A stretch of DNA of 64,000 nucleotides from Paraburkholderia largidicola. Its GTDB lineage: Bacteria; Pseudomonadota; Gammaproteobacteria; Burkholderiales; Burkholderiaceae. The stretch is taken from NCBI RefSeq assembly GCF_013426895.1, contig NZ_AP023174.1, forward strand, positions 1,922,001-1,986,000, in the 5' to 3' direction. Numbering within the stretch: the stretch's first letter is position 1; each line of letters starts with the position of its first letter. The translations under genes were made by a program, and so were the position numbers. Positions 53,994 through 61,416 of the stretch are shown here, piece after piece. The notes under the pieces were generated by a model. It saw nothing but the letters and a program-made list of their open reading frames with translations, ran no database searches and was not told the DNA's origin.

Positions 53994-54009
53994 CTGTATA
54001 AACGTACAG
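53994..54009 (+). promoter_or_regulatory. SOS box in the prophage
   Basis: CTGTATAAACGTACAG is a perfect CTGT-N8-ACAG site flanked by TA on the left, nearly identical in its left half to box 1 of lexA. It overlaps TATACT/TATAAA and lies 15 bases before the ATG of the first prophage gene, so the host LexA should repress that gene. Confidence 0.88.
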
Positions 54010-54024
54010 TGTTTTTGACGACTT

Positions 54025-54303
54025 ATGCGCCTCACCCCGACCGACTTTCCGACCGTCAGCGACAACGAATTGAGGGATCTGTGGCGTCGACACCAGGACG
54101 CCGACGTGCGCCGCCTGATCCTCGAGGTGCATCGCGCCCGCGCCGTTATCCGGCAGGCTCACGCCGACGCGCTGGACGCCCAGCTGGCGATGTGGAACAA
54201 GCGGGACGGCGACCTGAAGGCGCAGCTGCAGGCCGTCATCGACGCGATGCTCGCGGAGAAAATCAGGCTGGGAGCGATGGGCGGAAGCCTGCCGAAGGGT
54301 TAG
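54025..54303 (+). CDS. LexA-controlled prophage protein of unknown function
   Basis: A 92-residue charged, mostly helical protein (NELRDLWRRHQDADVRRLIL, HRARAVIRQAHADALDAQLA) without a family that I recognise. It lies directly behind an SOS box at the very end of the prophage, transcribed away from the attachment site, and converges with the patatin gene with a four-base overlap. LexA-controlled phage genes at such places often code antirepressors or inhibitors; this is an inference from regulation only. Confidence 0.75.
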   Translation: MRLTPTDFPTVSDNELRDLWRRHQDADVRRLILEVHRARAVIRQAHADALDAQLAMWNKRDGDLKAQLQAVIDAMLAEKIRLGAMGGSLPKG

Positions 54304-55103
54304 ATCGAAGAGAGCGCGAGCTGCGTGTTCCTGTAGCCGTCTTCGTATAGCCGCTGGCGCGTGGCGTACGGCATGTTGCGGTCGAACGAACTCGCATAAC
54401 CGGTCGGCACACGCACGATCGTCGCCCCGCTCCGTTGGTCCAGATCCACGTGCGCCGTCTCGTTTGCTGCCAGCATCAGGTCAATGATCCGTGGCGCGAG
54501 CGTGCTCAAGCCGTACGTGCCCGGTTTGAGCGCCGTGTCGTCCGACACCAGATAGATGCCCAGCCGTGGCACCTCGTCGACCGTCAGATCGCTCACCGGC
54601 ACATTGTCGGCCGTGCCACCGTCGACGAGGAGCGCGCCGGCGGCGCTGACAGGCGGAAAGACAATTGGGATCGACGCGCTCGCCCGCGCCGCCACCGCAA
54701 TCGGCACCGTTGGCGTGGTCTGACGCGAGAACTGGAATTCTTTCTCCGTCAGCAGATCGGCCGCGACGATCTTCAGGTCGAGTTCGAGGTCCGCGAACGT
54801 CTTGCCGCCGCTCCCGTCCTTCAGAAACGCTTCGAGCGCCTTACCCGTGCAAAGCGCCTGAAAGCGCAGCACCGCCCAGGGCGAGAATCGCATCATCGGC
54901 GACCAGTCCATCCGCATGCATAACTGGTGCATGTCGTCGAGACGCATACCGCCCGCATACATCGCTGCGACGATCGATCCGCCCGAGGTGCCTGCGAGCT
55001 CGATGATTTCGTAGCCGGCGTCGACGATCGCCTGCAGCGCGCCAAGGTGCGCGCCGAGGCGAAAGCCGGACCCGCTTAATGCCACGCGGATCCGTCTGCT
55101 CAT
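54300..55103 (-). CDS. Patatin-like phospholipase carried by the prophage
   Basis: A 267-residue patatin-fold acyl hydrolase. The oxyanion loop is SGSGFRLGAHLGAL (residues 10-23), the nucleophile Ser40 sits in AGTSGGSIV (G-x-S-x-G) and the catalytic Asp161 in LLVDGGTADN. No signal peptide. It likely cleaves phospholipids. It is the last gene of the minus-strand lysis cluster, overlapping a lipoprotein gene by four bases. Roles to consider are help in host lysis, lysogenic conversion, or a phospholipase effector in defence, as patatins serve in CBASS; no cyclase gene is seen nearby. Confidence 0.9.
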   Translation of the reverse strand: MSRRIRVALSGSGFRLGAHLGALQAIVDAGYEIIELAGTSGGSIVAAMYAGGMRLDDMHQLCMRMDWSPMMRFSPWAVLRFQALCTGKALEAFLKDGSGGKTFADLELDLKIVAADLLTEKEFQFSRQTTPTVPIAVAARASASIPIVFPPVSAAGALLVDGGTADNVPVSDLTVDEVPRLGIYLVSDDTALKPGTYGLSTLAPRIIDLMLAANETAHVDLDQRSGATIVRVPTGYASSFDRNMPYATRQRLYEDGYRNTQLALSSI

Positions 55104-55579
55104 GACGCAATGACCGCCGCGCTAGCCGCCGCTGGTGCCGAGGCCGGAGCCGGTGCAGCTGGCGTTGTGGTCGACGTCGCCGGCTGCAACGCAATCGCCG
55201 TATTGACCGCGAGCGTTGCCACATCGATAGCTGCGTTCGCGCTGTTCTTCATCTGCTGCTGCAGGTTCGAAGCATTCACGAGCGTTTTCAGCAACGGCAA
55301 TCCCACGTCGACGAGCGCCTGCAGGTTCGGCTTGGTAACCGTTACGCCCGACGCGCAGACTTTATTGAGTGCGGGCTTGAAGTCGTTGTTGAGCGTGTTC
55401 AGCGCGCCACCAGTGAACACGCCGTCGTCCGTCATGATCTGGACGACCGTATTGGCATCAGCGCAGACGAGCGCGGTCGCCTGTTGGAAGGAAAGTGTCG
55501 GAGTCGTGGCCGGACAGCCCGCGAGCAGCGTTAGGGACGCGGCGAGGCCTGCCGCAAGCAGCATACGTAGTCGTTTCAT
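55100..55579 (-). CDS. Prophage lipoprotein 1
   Basis: A 159-residue lipoprotein: signal MLLAAGLAASLTLLAGC with lipobox LAGC, then a helical domain (QQATALVCADANTVVQIMTD, NNDFKPALNKVCASG) and an Ala/Pro/Thr-rich end. No known family seen. It overlaps the patatin gene by four bases and follows lipoprotein 2 by nine bases, within the lysis cluster. Confidence 0.8.
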   Translation of the reverse strand: MKRLRMLLAAGLAASLTLLAGCPATTPTLSFQQATALVCADANTVVQIMTDDGVFTGGALNTLNNDFKPALNKVCASGVTVTKPNLQALVDVGLPLLKTLVNASNLQQQMKNSANAAIDVATLAVNTAIALQPATSTTTPAAPAPASAPAAASAAVIAS

Positions 55580-55588
55580 GTGGGTCTC

Positions 55589-55921
55589 TTACTTGAGGGT
55601 TTTGATTGCCGTCACGGCTGCGCTGGCGGCGGCCGCGGCGACGTCTGATGCCGCAGTTGCGGCCGTTGCTTGCCCCTGGAATGCTTCGACGTCTGTTTCC
55701 CGGAGCGAGATGGTGAAGTCCCCTGTTGGGGTGCGTGTGAAGGTCGCGTCGACGGTGGCCATCTGCTTACCGTTCCACACACGCAGGACGCAGCAACCAC
55801 TGGGGTTGCCCGCGGCATCCTGCATCGGCTCAACCTCATAGCGAGCCACGCCCGCATACCAGAGCGACGCGCAGCCCGACAGGCTCGCGAGCGCGATGGC
55901 CGCGCAGAGCGCTCGGATCAT
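55589..55921 (-). CDS. Prophage lipoprotein 2, possible outer-membrane spanin
   Basis: A 110-residue lipoprotein with signal MIRALCAAIALASLSGC (lipobox LSGC). The mature part has a small beta-rich region (YEVEPMQDAAGNPSGCCVLR, GDFTISLRETDVEAF) and an Ala-rich helix at the end. Its place behind holin-like and endolysin genes would fit an o-spanin, but the fold is not typical. It overlaps the upstream gene by four bases. Confidence 0.75.
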   Translation of the reverse strand: MIRALCAAIALASLSGCASLWYAGVARYEVEPMQDAAGNPSGCCVLRVWNGKQMATVDATFTRTPTGDFTISLRETDVEAFQGQATAATAASDVAAAAASAAVTAIKTLK

Positions 55922-56259
55922 TGCAGCGTCGCCGCCGCGGCCGCTGGAGCGGGGACAGGCGCGGGCGGCGCTGCCGCAGTGATGGGCGTCGACACCGACA
56001 CCTGCACCGAACGTTCCTTCTCGCGAGGTGCGCCGGCGAGCTCGCCGAGCTGCGCACCCTCGATAAGCGGAGTCACCGACGACTTCGAAGAGAAACCACC
56101 TGTGGACGCGTGATAGACACCCAGCCCCACGAGTGCCTGGCTGATCGCGAAAACGAGCGGATCAGCCGGGACGATCTTCGTGATCACGAGTGCGAGCCAC
56201 ATGGCGAACAGCAAAACAGCGGCGAGAAACTTCGCCCACATCGATGAGTTCAAGGTCAA
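55918..56259 (-). CDS. Prophage small membrane protein, holin candidate
   Basis: A 113-residue protein with two hydrophobic segments (FLAAVLLFAMWLALVI and PLVFAISQALVGLGVYHA) and a polar, Pro/Ala-rich tail. Size, topology and place directly after the endolysin gene on the same strand make it a holin candidate. No sequence family recognised. Confidence 0.7.
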   Translation of the reverse strand: MTLNSSMWAKFLAAVLLFAMWLALVITKIVPADPLVFAISQALVGLGVYHASTGGFSSKSSVTPLIEGAQLGELAGAPREKERSVQVSVSTPITAAAPPAPVPAPAAAAATLQ

Positions 56260-56297
56260 TCTCCTGTTGATAAGCCGCGCGAACGCGGCGGTTTAAA

Positions 56298-56861
56298 TCA
56301 GATGCCGAGCGCCTGCTTGCAGCTCGTATAAAGAAGGTTGCGGTCGTCCATTCCTTCTGGCTGCGCCGCACTATTTGGATTGCCTAGGTTGATCGCGCGC
56401 GAGAGCGTCAGGAATGCGCTGGCGTCGGCATAGGCGTTGAAGTTACGGTCACTCCAGAACTGCGCGGCCGCGAGCGCAGCCGTCGACGGCTCGGCGATCA
56501 GATCCGGGTTGCCCTCGAGGTCGACACCGATCTTCTGGCCGGTCACCCGATAGTTGTATCGGCCAGTGATCTGGATCAGGCCGCCGCCGCGGTACCGGAA
56601 ACCATCGCCGGGCTGGCTGTTGCCAAGCGCTTTAGATTTCGGCGTGAACGGCTCATATAGACGTTGCGCGGGCGTCGGCCCCCAGATCTCTCGCAGCCAG
56701 ACGAAGCGGCCGCATTCGTGACCGCACTGGGCGACGAATGCAGACTGGCGGAGCGGAGAATCGATGTCGTACAGCGCCATCGCAGCGCTAAGCGGGTCGG
56801 CCCACTGGTTTGCACGGGCGAGCGATATCTGCAGCGCCGCGGCGAGCGTTTCGGGTGTCAT
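56298..56861 (-). CDS. GH19 chitinase-type endolysin
   Basis: A 187-residue lysozyme-like glycoside hydrolase family 19 domain. FVAQCGHECGRFVWLREIWG holds the catalytic Glu region and DGFRYRGGGLIQITGRYNY is the GH19 signature, followed by LIAEPSTAALAAAQFWSDRN. It cleaves the glycan strands of peptidoglycan during phage release. No signal peptide, so it needs a holin. ATG 56861 is preferred to an in-frame TTG 15 bases upstream. Confidence 0.93.
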   Translation of the reverse strand: MTPETLAAALQISLARANQWADPLSAAMALYDIDSPLRQSAFVAQCGHECGRFVWLREIWGPTPAQRLYEPFTPKSKALGNSQPGDGFRYRGGGLIQITGRYNYRVTGQKIGVDLEGNPDLIAEPSTAALAAAQFWSDRNFNAYADASAFLTLSRAINLGNPNSAAQPEGMDDRNLLYTSCKQALGI

Positions 56862-56897
56862 GAGGGATTGCTCCAAGGCGCCAGAATGGCGCCGGAT

Positions 56898-57464
56898 TCA
56901 ACGGGCGCCGGCCCAGGGTTTCGCTGGCAGTGCCGGACGCACAGCGGTGTCCAGTTTCTTGCTCACGGCCTGCACGGTGCTGGCCGCCTCGTCGGTCTTC
57001 ACCGCGACGTCGGTCACCTTCTGCTCGACTGTCGCCGTGGTCTTTTGCGCGGCGGAGGCGGCCGCGGCGGCTTCCTTCGTCTGCTTGAGCATCGCGGCCG
57101 TACGCTGATCGTTCACTCGCGCGCGATCGCCCAGAAAGCGAAGCGTGTATGCCGCCAGCTCGTTCGTCGTCTGCATGAGCGTTTTCATGTCGGCGACGTC
57201 GGCGGCCGTGCGTTTGTCCATCTCTTCGCGCGCCGCCAGCGTCGACTTGAGGCCGTTGATCTGCGATGAAAACTCGCGCGTGCATGCTGCCCGTTCTTCC
57301 GCACGCACAACCGGGAACCGCGCAACGAGCAAGGTGCGCTCGGCGGAGTTCATCCAGTTCATGATCGCCGCGCCGACGGCGCCGGCGAGCAGCACAACGA
57401 GCACGTTGATGATGTACAGGTCGACGCGAAACCAGACTGCCTTGATGTGTTCGCCTTTCGTCAT
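56898..57464 (-). CDS. Prophage membrane-anchored coiled-coil protein
   Basis: A 188-residue protein with one N-terminal membrane helix (IINVLVVLLAGAVGAAIMNW) and a long helical, coiled-coil body (TREFSSQINGLKSTLAAREE, AEAAA-rich to the end). It should project into the periplasm. Together with the preceding gene, which has the same plan, it belongs to the lysis cassette; a spanin-like role is possible but not shown. It overlaps the upstream gene by four bases. Confidence 0.72.
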   Translation of the reverse strand: MTKGEHIKAVWFRVDLYIINVLVVLLAGAVGAAIMNWMNSAERTLLVARFPVVRAEERAACTREFSSQINGLKSTLAAREEMDKRTAADVADMKTLMQTTNELAAYTLRFLGDRARVNDQRTAAMLKQTKEAAAAASAAQKTTATVEQKVTDVAVKTDEAASTVQAVSKKLDTAVRPALPAKPWAGAR

Positions 57465-57898
57465 GGGGTATCCGTCGGTCGACGGCCTCCGAGTTGCGAT
57501 TGCAGCTGCGCGATAAAGCGGTCTTTCTCCGCGAGGCTGGCAACCAGCGCCTCGATCTTCAACCGGTCCTGCAGCCTGTCTTCGGCCGCCTGCTGCACCA
57601 TCTTTCGATATCGCGCCTCGGAGACGGCGAGCAACCTTCGATATCGCGTTTCGCGCGCGATCGCCTTGTGATACTGGGACTCCCATTCCTTTGAGGCCCG
57701 GTCCAGGCTCTCCAGACTCTTTGCCTCGATCTCGTCGCGGCGAATGTCGAGCTGGCTGCTCGATTCGTCCCGTTTCAGGTCCGACAGCTGCTTGCGCATC
57801 CGCATGTAGCCGGCGGACAGGATCGATGAACACACAACGAGTGACGCCGAAATACCAGACAGCAGCTTGACGAGCGAAAAATCCTCGGTAGTCGCCAT
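57461..57898 (-). CDS. Prophage i-spanin-like protein
   Basis: A 145-residue protein with an N-terminal hydrophobic helix (VKLLSGISASLVVCSSILSA) and a strongly charged coiled coil to the end (MRKQLSDLKRDESSSQLDIR, AVSEARYRKMVQQAAEDRLQ). This plan matches inner-membrane spanins (Rz-like), although no family is certain. ATG 57898 is chosen for its GGGAG site; ATG 57916 is also possible. It is the first gene of the minus-strand lysis cluster. Confidence 0.72.
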   Translation of the reverse strand: MATTEDFSLVKLLSGISASLVVCSSILSAGYMRMRKQLSDLKRDESSSQLDIRRDEIEAKSLESLDRASKEWESQYHKAIARETRYRRLLAVSEARYRKMVQQAAEDRLQDRLKIEALVASLAEKDRFIAQLQSQLGGRRPTDTP

Positions 57899-57928
57899 TG
57901 ACGAACTAGCTCCCATGAAAGCTGCATA

Positions 57929-57951
57929 AAAAAAGCCGCCCGAAGGCGGCC
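57929..57951 (-). terminator. Intrinsic terminator on the minus strand
   Basis: GCCGCC-TTCG-GGCGGC followed by seven Ts reads on the minus strand. It ends transcripts arriving from the right, about 30 bases upstream of the first lysis gene, so the lysis cluster either depends on antitermination or has its own start downstream of the hairpin. Confidence 0.8.
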
Positions 57952-57967
57952 GATGGCAAAGCGACAC

Positions 57968-57995
57968 TTGACACTAGACCCTAAAGGTCTATTAT
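57968..57995 (+). promoter_or_regulatory. Consensus sigma-70 promoter with embedded operator
   Basis: TTGACA (57968-57973), a 16-base spacer and TATTAT (57990-57995) form a near-perfect promoter. The spacer holds a palindrome TAGACC-CTAAA-GGTCTA (57975-57991) that overlaps the -10 box, so a bound repressor would block RNA polymerase. It drives the HTH gene and the cargo genes rightwards. Confidence 0.75.
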
Positions 57996-58086
57996 TCGGC
58001 TCAGTGGTAGCGCATCCGCGCAGCCCTCATCCCGAAAGGACAGACCATGAAATTTACTTTTCGCGTTCGCGCGCGCCCACACCTCC

Positions 58087-58386
58087 ATGCAATACACGCC
58101 TCCGACAACGAAGGATCTTGCCGACCTGAAAAAAGAGCTGGGTATGACCGGCAAACAACTGGCGGAGTTGTTCGGCATAGCGGGCGATCATCAGTGGCGA
58201 AAATACACAGGCGGCAATGCGCCGCGCCCAATGGCGCCGCAAATGCTGTTCTTCGCGATGGCTCGCCTCGAGCTAGACGGCGAGACAATCGAACGTGTGT
58301 TGCAGCGTATGCGCCGGGTCGGTGCGACGATCGACCTGACCGGCGAGCCCGATTTCCTGGTGCAAGGTGGAGAGCCACAGCTATAG
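58087..58386 (+). CDS. Prophage HTH transcription regulator
   Basis: A 99-residue protein with an XRE-like helix-turn-helix (KDLADLKKELGMTGKQLAEL, GIAGDHQWRKYTGG) and a helical rest (MLFFAMARLELDGETIERVL). It lies behind a strong promoter with an embedded operator and may repress it. There is no clear ribosome site at ATG 58087; a good one (AAGGA) serves ATG 58047 in another frame, so translation may be coupled to an overlapping reading frame. Similar small regulators occur in Burkholderia phages. Confidence 0.78.
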   Translation: MQYTPPTTKDLADLKKELGMTGKQLAELFGIAGDHQWRKYTGGNAPRPMAPQMLFFAMARLELDGETIERVLQRMRRVGATIDLTGEPDFLVQGGEPQL

Positions 58387-58388
58387 CA

Positions 58389-59135
58389 ATGTCACTGGGT
58401 TGCGCGGCTACGCTTAGCGCATGCGGGGGTGGTAATGGTGGAAAACCCGGCAACGCGCAGCCGGATCAACCGGCCTCGACCACTCAGCCCGCCTCGACAC
58501 CGGTAGCTTCACCCATTCCGGTGATTATTGACGCCGAGGGCGATTCGACAATGTGGGGTTATCAATTAATCAACGGCGCATATGGACAGACGCCGAACAA
58601 CCCACCTGCCTTGTTGCAGCAGCTGCTGCGAAATCAGTTCGGCACGTCGGCGATATCCGTTGAAAACAGGGCCGTTCCAGGCGCAACCCTCGAAGATCGA
58701 ATCGCGGGAAGCGTCGTCTACGACAAACCATTCTCCGTATCGATCGCCCAGGAGCCAGCGAAGATCGTCCTCCTTAACTTCGCAATCAACGATTCGAACC
58801 CCGGCAACAACGAGTCGCCAGCGCTATTCCAGAACGATCTGCTGGAGTTCATCGCGCTGGCATGGGCTCAGGGGAAAATTGTCGTACTGGAAGAGCCGAA
58901 TCCCGTGACGAACCCAGTGTATGCGAATCTGGCCACCTACTCACTAGTCATTGACAATGTGGCACAGACAATGAACGTCCCACTGGTAAAGCAATACGCA
59001 TACATTCAGTCATTGCCGAACTGGCAATCGATGCTGACCGACGGTGGTCACCCGAACGACGCACTATATGCGATCAAAGCGCAGCGCGAGGCTGACGTGA
59101 TCGGGCCGATCGTAAAGTCGCTCCTGCGAAACTAG
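58389..59135 (+). CDS. SGNH/GDSL hydrolase, lipoprotein-like
   Basis: A 248-residue SGNH esterase. Block I is DAEGDSTMWGY with the nucleophile Ser53, block III lies in VLLNFAINDSNPG, and block V is DGGHPND (Asp and His). A Cys in TLSACGGG looks like a lipobox, but with ATG 58389 the signal is only 11 residues; conserved-looking hydrophobic sequence extends a few codons upstream without a start codon. The frame is open back to ATG 58047, which has a good ribosome site. It may remove or transfer acyl groups on surface sugars, with the AT3 gene next to it. Confidence 0.82.
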   Translation: MSLGCAATLSACGGGNGGKPGNAQPDQPASTTQPASTPVASPIPVIIDAEGDSTMWGYQLINGAYGQTPNNPPALLQQLLRNQFGTSAISVENRAVPGATLEDRIAGSVVYDKPFSVSIAQEPAKIVLLNFAINDSNPGNNESPALFQNDLLEFIALAWAQGKIVVLEEPNPVTNPVYANLATYSLVIDNVAQTMNVPLVKQYAYIQSLPNWQSMLTDGGHPNDALYAIKAQREADVIGPIVKSLLRN

Positions 59136-59205
59136 CCTCCGTCAACCGTAAGGAATGGAAAGCCGCTTGAGGTATCATGAGCGGCTCGTCTTACCGCTCC
59201 TTACA

Positions 59206-60393
59206 ATGAATTCCAACAGAAGACTGATCGAGCTTGACGCACTGCGCGGCGTCGCAATTATCTTCGTCATCTTCGATCACTCGATTATGTTTATTCCATG
59301 GGACATATGGGGTGGAAAATTCATCGCTCCATTTCCGGGAGTCACATTATTCTTTGTGATTTCTGGATACTCAATCACGCTTTCTCTATTCGCACACCGA
59401 CGCACGTCAACCGCATCATCCATCAAAGCCTTCATGTGGCGGCGATTCTGGCGGATTCAGCCGCTCTCGTTGATCTGGGTTGGATTGATTTTGTTAGGGT
59501 CGACGATTGCAAACACCGCTGGATATTTTGGGTCTACCACTCAAAACCTTGAGAGTTCCTTTTATGTGCTGACTATGCTCGCAAACTGGAAATTCGTGAG
59601 CAGGGAAAGCTTAGGCGCATTCGGTGTCTATTGGTCACTGGCGATCGAGGAACAATTTTACTTAATTTATCCCTTCGTTTTCTTCGGCCTGAAGAGCAAG
59701 CGTGCCTTGTTATGGGCTTGCATCGCCGCGTTCGTCGCACTTGAGCCTTTTGTGCGGAACCCGTACCTGACAGAGCATCTAGGTCGATTTTCACTTCTAG
59801 GCGAATTTCTGCAGGGGCCTTGGTATCAACCGATTTTAGTAGGCGTGATCGTCTACATCGTTTCTGAAAGTTTCGTAGCAAGATTCGACACAAAGTATGA
59901 TCGACCGCTACGAATTCTTGGATTCGGATGCATGCTGCTAATGCCTGCACTCTATATTTTGACTCGCGACGCATCGTTGATATTCGACGGAAGCCAATTG
60001 TTTTATACGCCGGTCCTTTCGGGATGCGTTGTATTCGCCGCAGCATTGTCTCAGCGTAACGCGGCGTTTGTTGGTTCGAAGGCCCTGTCTTGGGTCGGCA
60101 CGCGTTCGTATGGTCTCTATTTATCGCACTTTCCGTGCAGCATGCTGATGCGTGAATTCTGGCATGCGGTTGCCCCCGCGCCGAACGGAGCGGGAACGCT
60201 GCTGGTCATTACCGGATTCTCATCGTACGCAATAGTCACGCTCGGAGTTACCGAAGTACTGCACCGATTCGTGGAATTGCCACTTATGGAATATGGTCGA
60301 CGGAGCGCGGAGCGACTATTCCAGCGACAGCACGAAACTCCGAGCGTTAGGGATCAACGTCATCTTACGAGTATTGACCGCCAGTCGCCGTAG
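59206..60393 (+). CDS. Acyltransferase 3 family membrane protein
   Basis: A 395-residue integral membrane acyltransferase with about ten helices. The N-terminus LIELDALRGVAIIFVIFDHS carries the family Arg and the catalytic-type His; YWSLAIEEQFYLIYPFVFFG is the second signature. Phage AT3 enzymes usually O-acetylate O-antigen and change the serotype. The DNA is clearly richer in A and T than the neighbours (many ATT, TTA and AAT codons), a sign of recent transfer. No good ribosome site is seen at ATG 59206; ATG 59155 is an alternative. Its end overlaps the convergent tail-fibre gene by 29 bases. Confidence 0.9.
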   Translation: MNSNRRLIELDALRGVAIIFVIFDHSIMFIPWDIWGGKFIAPFPGVTLFFVISGYSITLSLFAHRRTSTASSIKAFMWRRFWRIQPLSLIWVGLILLGSTIANTAGYFGSTTQNLESSFYVLTMLANWKFVSRESLGAFGVYWSLAIEEQFYLIYPFVFFGLKSKRALLWACIAAFVALEPFVRNPYLTEHLGRFSLLGEFLQGPWYQPILVGVIVYIVSESFVARFDTKYDRPLRILGFGCMLLMPALYILTRDASLIFDGSQLFYTPVLSGCVVFAAALSQRNAAFVGSKALSWVGTRSYGLYLSHFPCSMLMREFWHAVAPAPNGAGTLLVITGFSSYAIVTLGVTEVLHRFVELPLMEYGRRSAERLFQRQHETPSVRDQRHLTSIDRQSP

Positions 60394-61408
60394 CTCCTGC
60401 CGTCGATCCCGGAAAGAAATTGGCTCCTCCGCTTCCGCTATTTACCACACCGTTCGTGGTTGCGGAGTAGCGAACTCCCGTAGCTGATCCAGAGAACACC
60501 ACCGATGATGCTGTGACTAGGCCGAGAAACCCGGCGTTCACGAAACTCGTTGAGAATGCCGGCGTGCCGGTAATGGTGACTGTGATGCCCGTCGCGAATC
60601 CTATTGTCGCGCCTCCGTTCGACGCCAAGGCATGTACTGCGGCTCCGCCTGTAATAGAGTAACTGGCAGTCAGCCGTATTACACCGCCGTTGCTAAACAG
60701 ATGCGCGCCCCCTGAGAATGCCCCGAACACAACGCCCGCGCCGACATCGATCTCACTGAAATTATCCGTCGTCACTACGGCCTGCGCGCCAGAGCCACCC
60801 GCCAACGTGACACCTTGCACCTGATATTGAGCCCCTTTAGATGCTACGAATATGTTCGTAGAAGCCCCTACCGTGAACGTGACATTCGCGGGGGCTGCGG
60901 TATTGCCTTGGATCACAACACTTGGCGCGCCTAGCGCTCCGATGATAGGGCCGACAGCGGCCAGCCCTACGGAATAGGCACCGTTTGCCATCTGAATTGT
61001 GGCAGTGAAGCCGTTCAGATCATAGTTCTGTTGAAGGACGCTATATGCCTTGCCGAGCGTCGCGAAGGGGCTGCCCGACGTGAGGCCATTGTTACTATCG
61101 CTGCCCGTCGCCGAGACATAAAGCGTCAGGTTCGCCGCTAGCCGGATGCGTGTCGAACCTTGGTAGCCTGTCCTGGAGAGGATTGCGATAGCGGCAAGGA
61201 GTTGATTGTAAGTTGTCTTGCTGGGAGTCAAGCCAGCGGCAACCACGACAGCACGCAACTCTTCCTGGATCATGTTCAGCCATGAGCCGCGAACATTTGT
61301 TGCGGGGGTTCCGGTCGCGGGATTGCCTTCCGTGAAAAACCCCTCCGCACTAGCGGCTTCAGGCGCCGGGAGCGAAGTCGCGGCGGTTGCGTCGTCGATA
61401 CGATACAT
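60365..61408 (-). CDS. Phage tail fibre protein
   Basis: A 347-residue tail-fibre-type protein. The first 110 residues (NVRGSWLNMIQEELRAVVVA, KTTYNQLLAAIAI) resemble the N-terminal attachment part of Burkholderia tail fibres. The rest is a Gly/Ala/Ser/Thr-rich beta-repeat region (YVSATGSDSNNGLTSGSPFA) that suggests a beta-helix receptor-binding rod. It follows the gp48-like gene, as in Mu-type phages. No tail fibre assembly chaperone follows; the AT3 gene is in its place. Confidence 0.85.
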   Translation of the reverse strand: MYRIDDATAATSLPAPEAASAEGFFTEGNPATGTPATNVRGSWLNMIQEELRAVVVAAGLTPSKTTYNQLLAAIAILSRTGYQGSTRIRLAANLTLYVSATGSDSNNGLTSGSPFATLGKAYSVLQQNYDLNGFTATIQMANGAYSVGLAAVGPIIGALGAPSVVIQGNTAAPANVTFTVGASTNIFVASKGAQYQVQGVTLAGGSGAQAVVTTDNFSEIDVGAGVVFGAFSGGAHLFSNGGVIRLTASYSITGGAAVHALASNGGATIGFATGITVTITGTPAFSTSFVNAGFLGLVTASSVVFSGSATGVRYSATTNGVVNSGSGGANFFPGSTAGATATGGQYS

Positions 61409-61416
61409 ATGACCTC

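Noticed and set aside
54300..55103. A CBASS or other known defence operon around the patatin gene
   Set aside because: No nucleotide cyclase, ubiquitin-like or accessory genes are adjacent; neighbours are lysis-type lipoproteins.
58047..58388. The 5' part of a 362-codon frame as an N-terminal extension of the SGNH hydrolase
   Set aside because: The extension is Arg-rich and mirrors the HTH gene in another frame. I kept ATG 58389 but reported the overlap as a finding because the ribosome site favours 58047.
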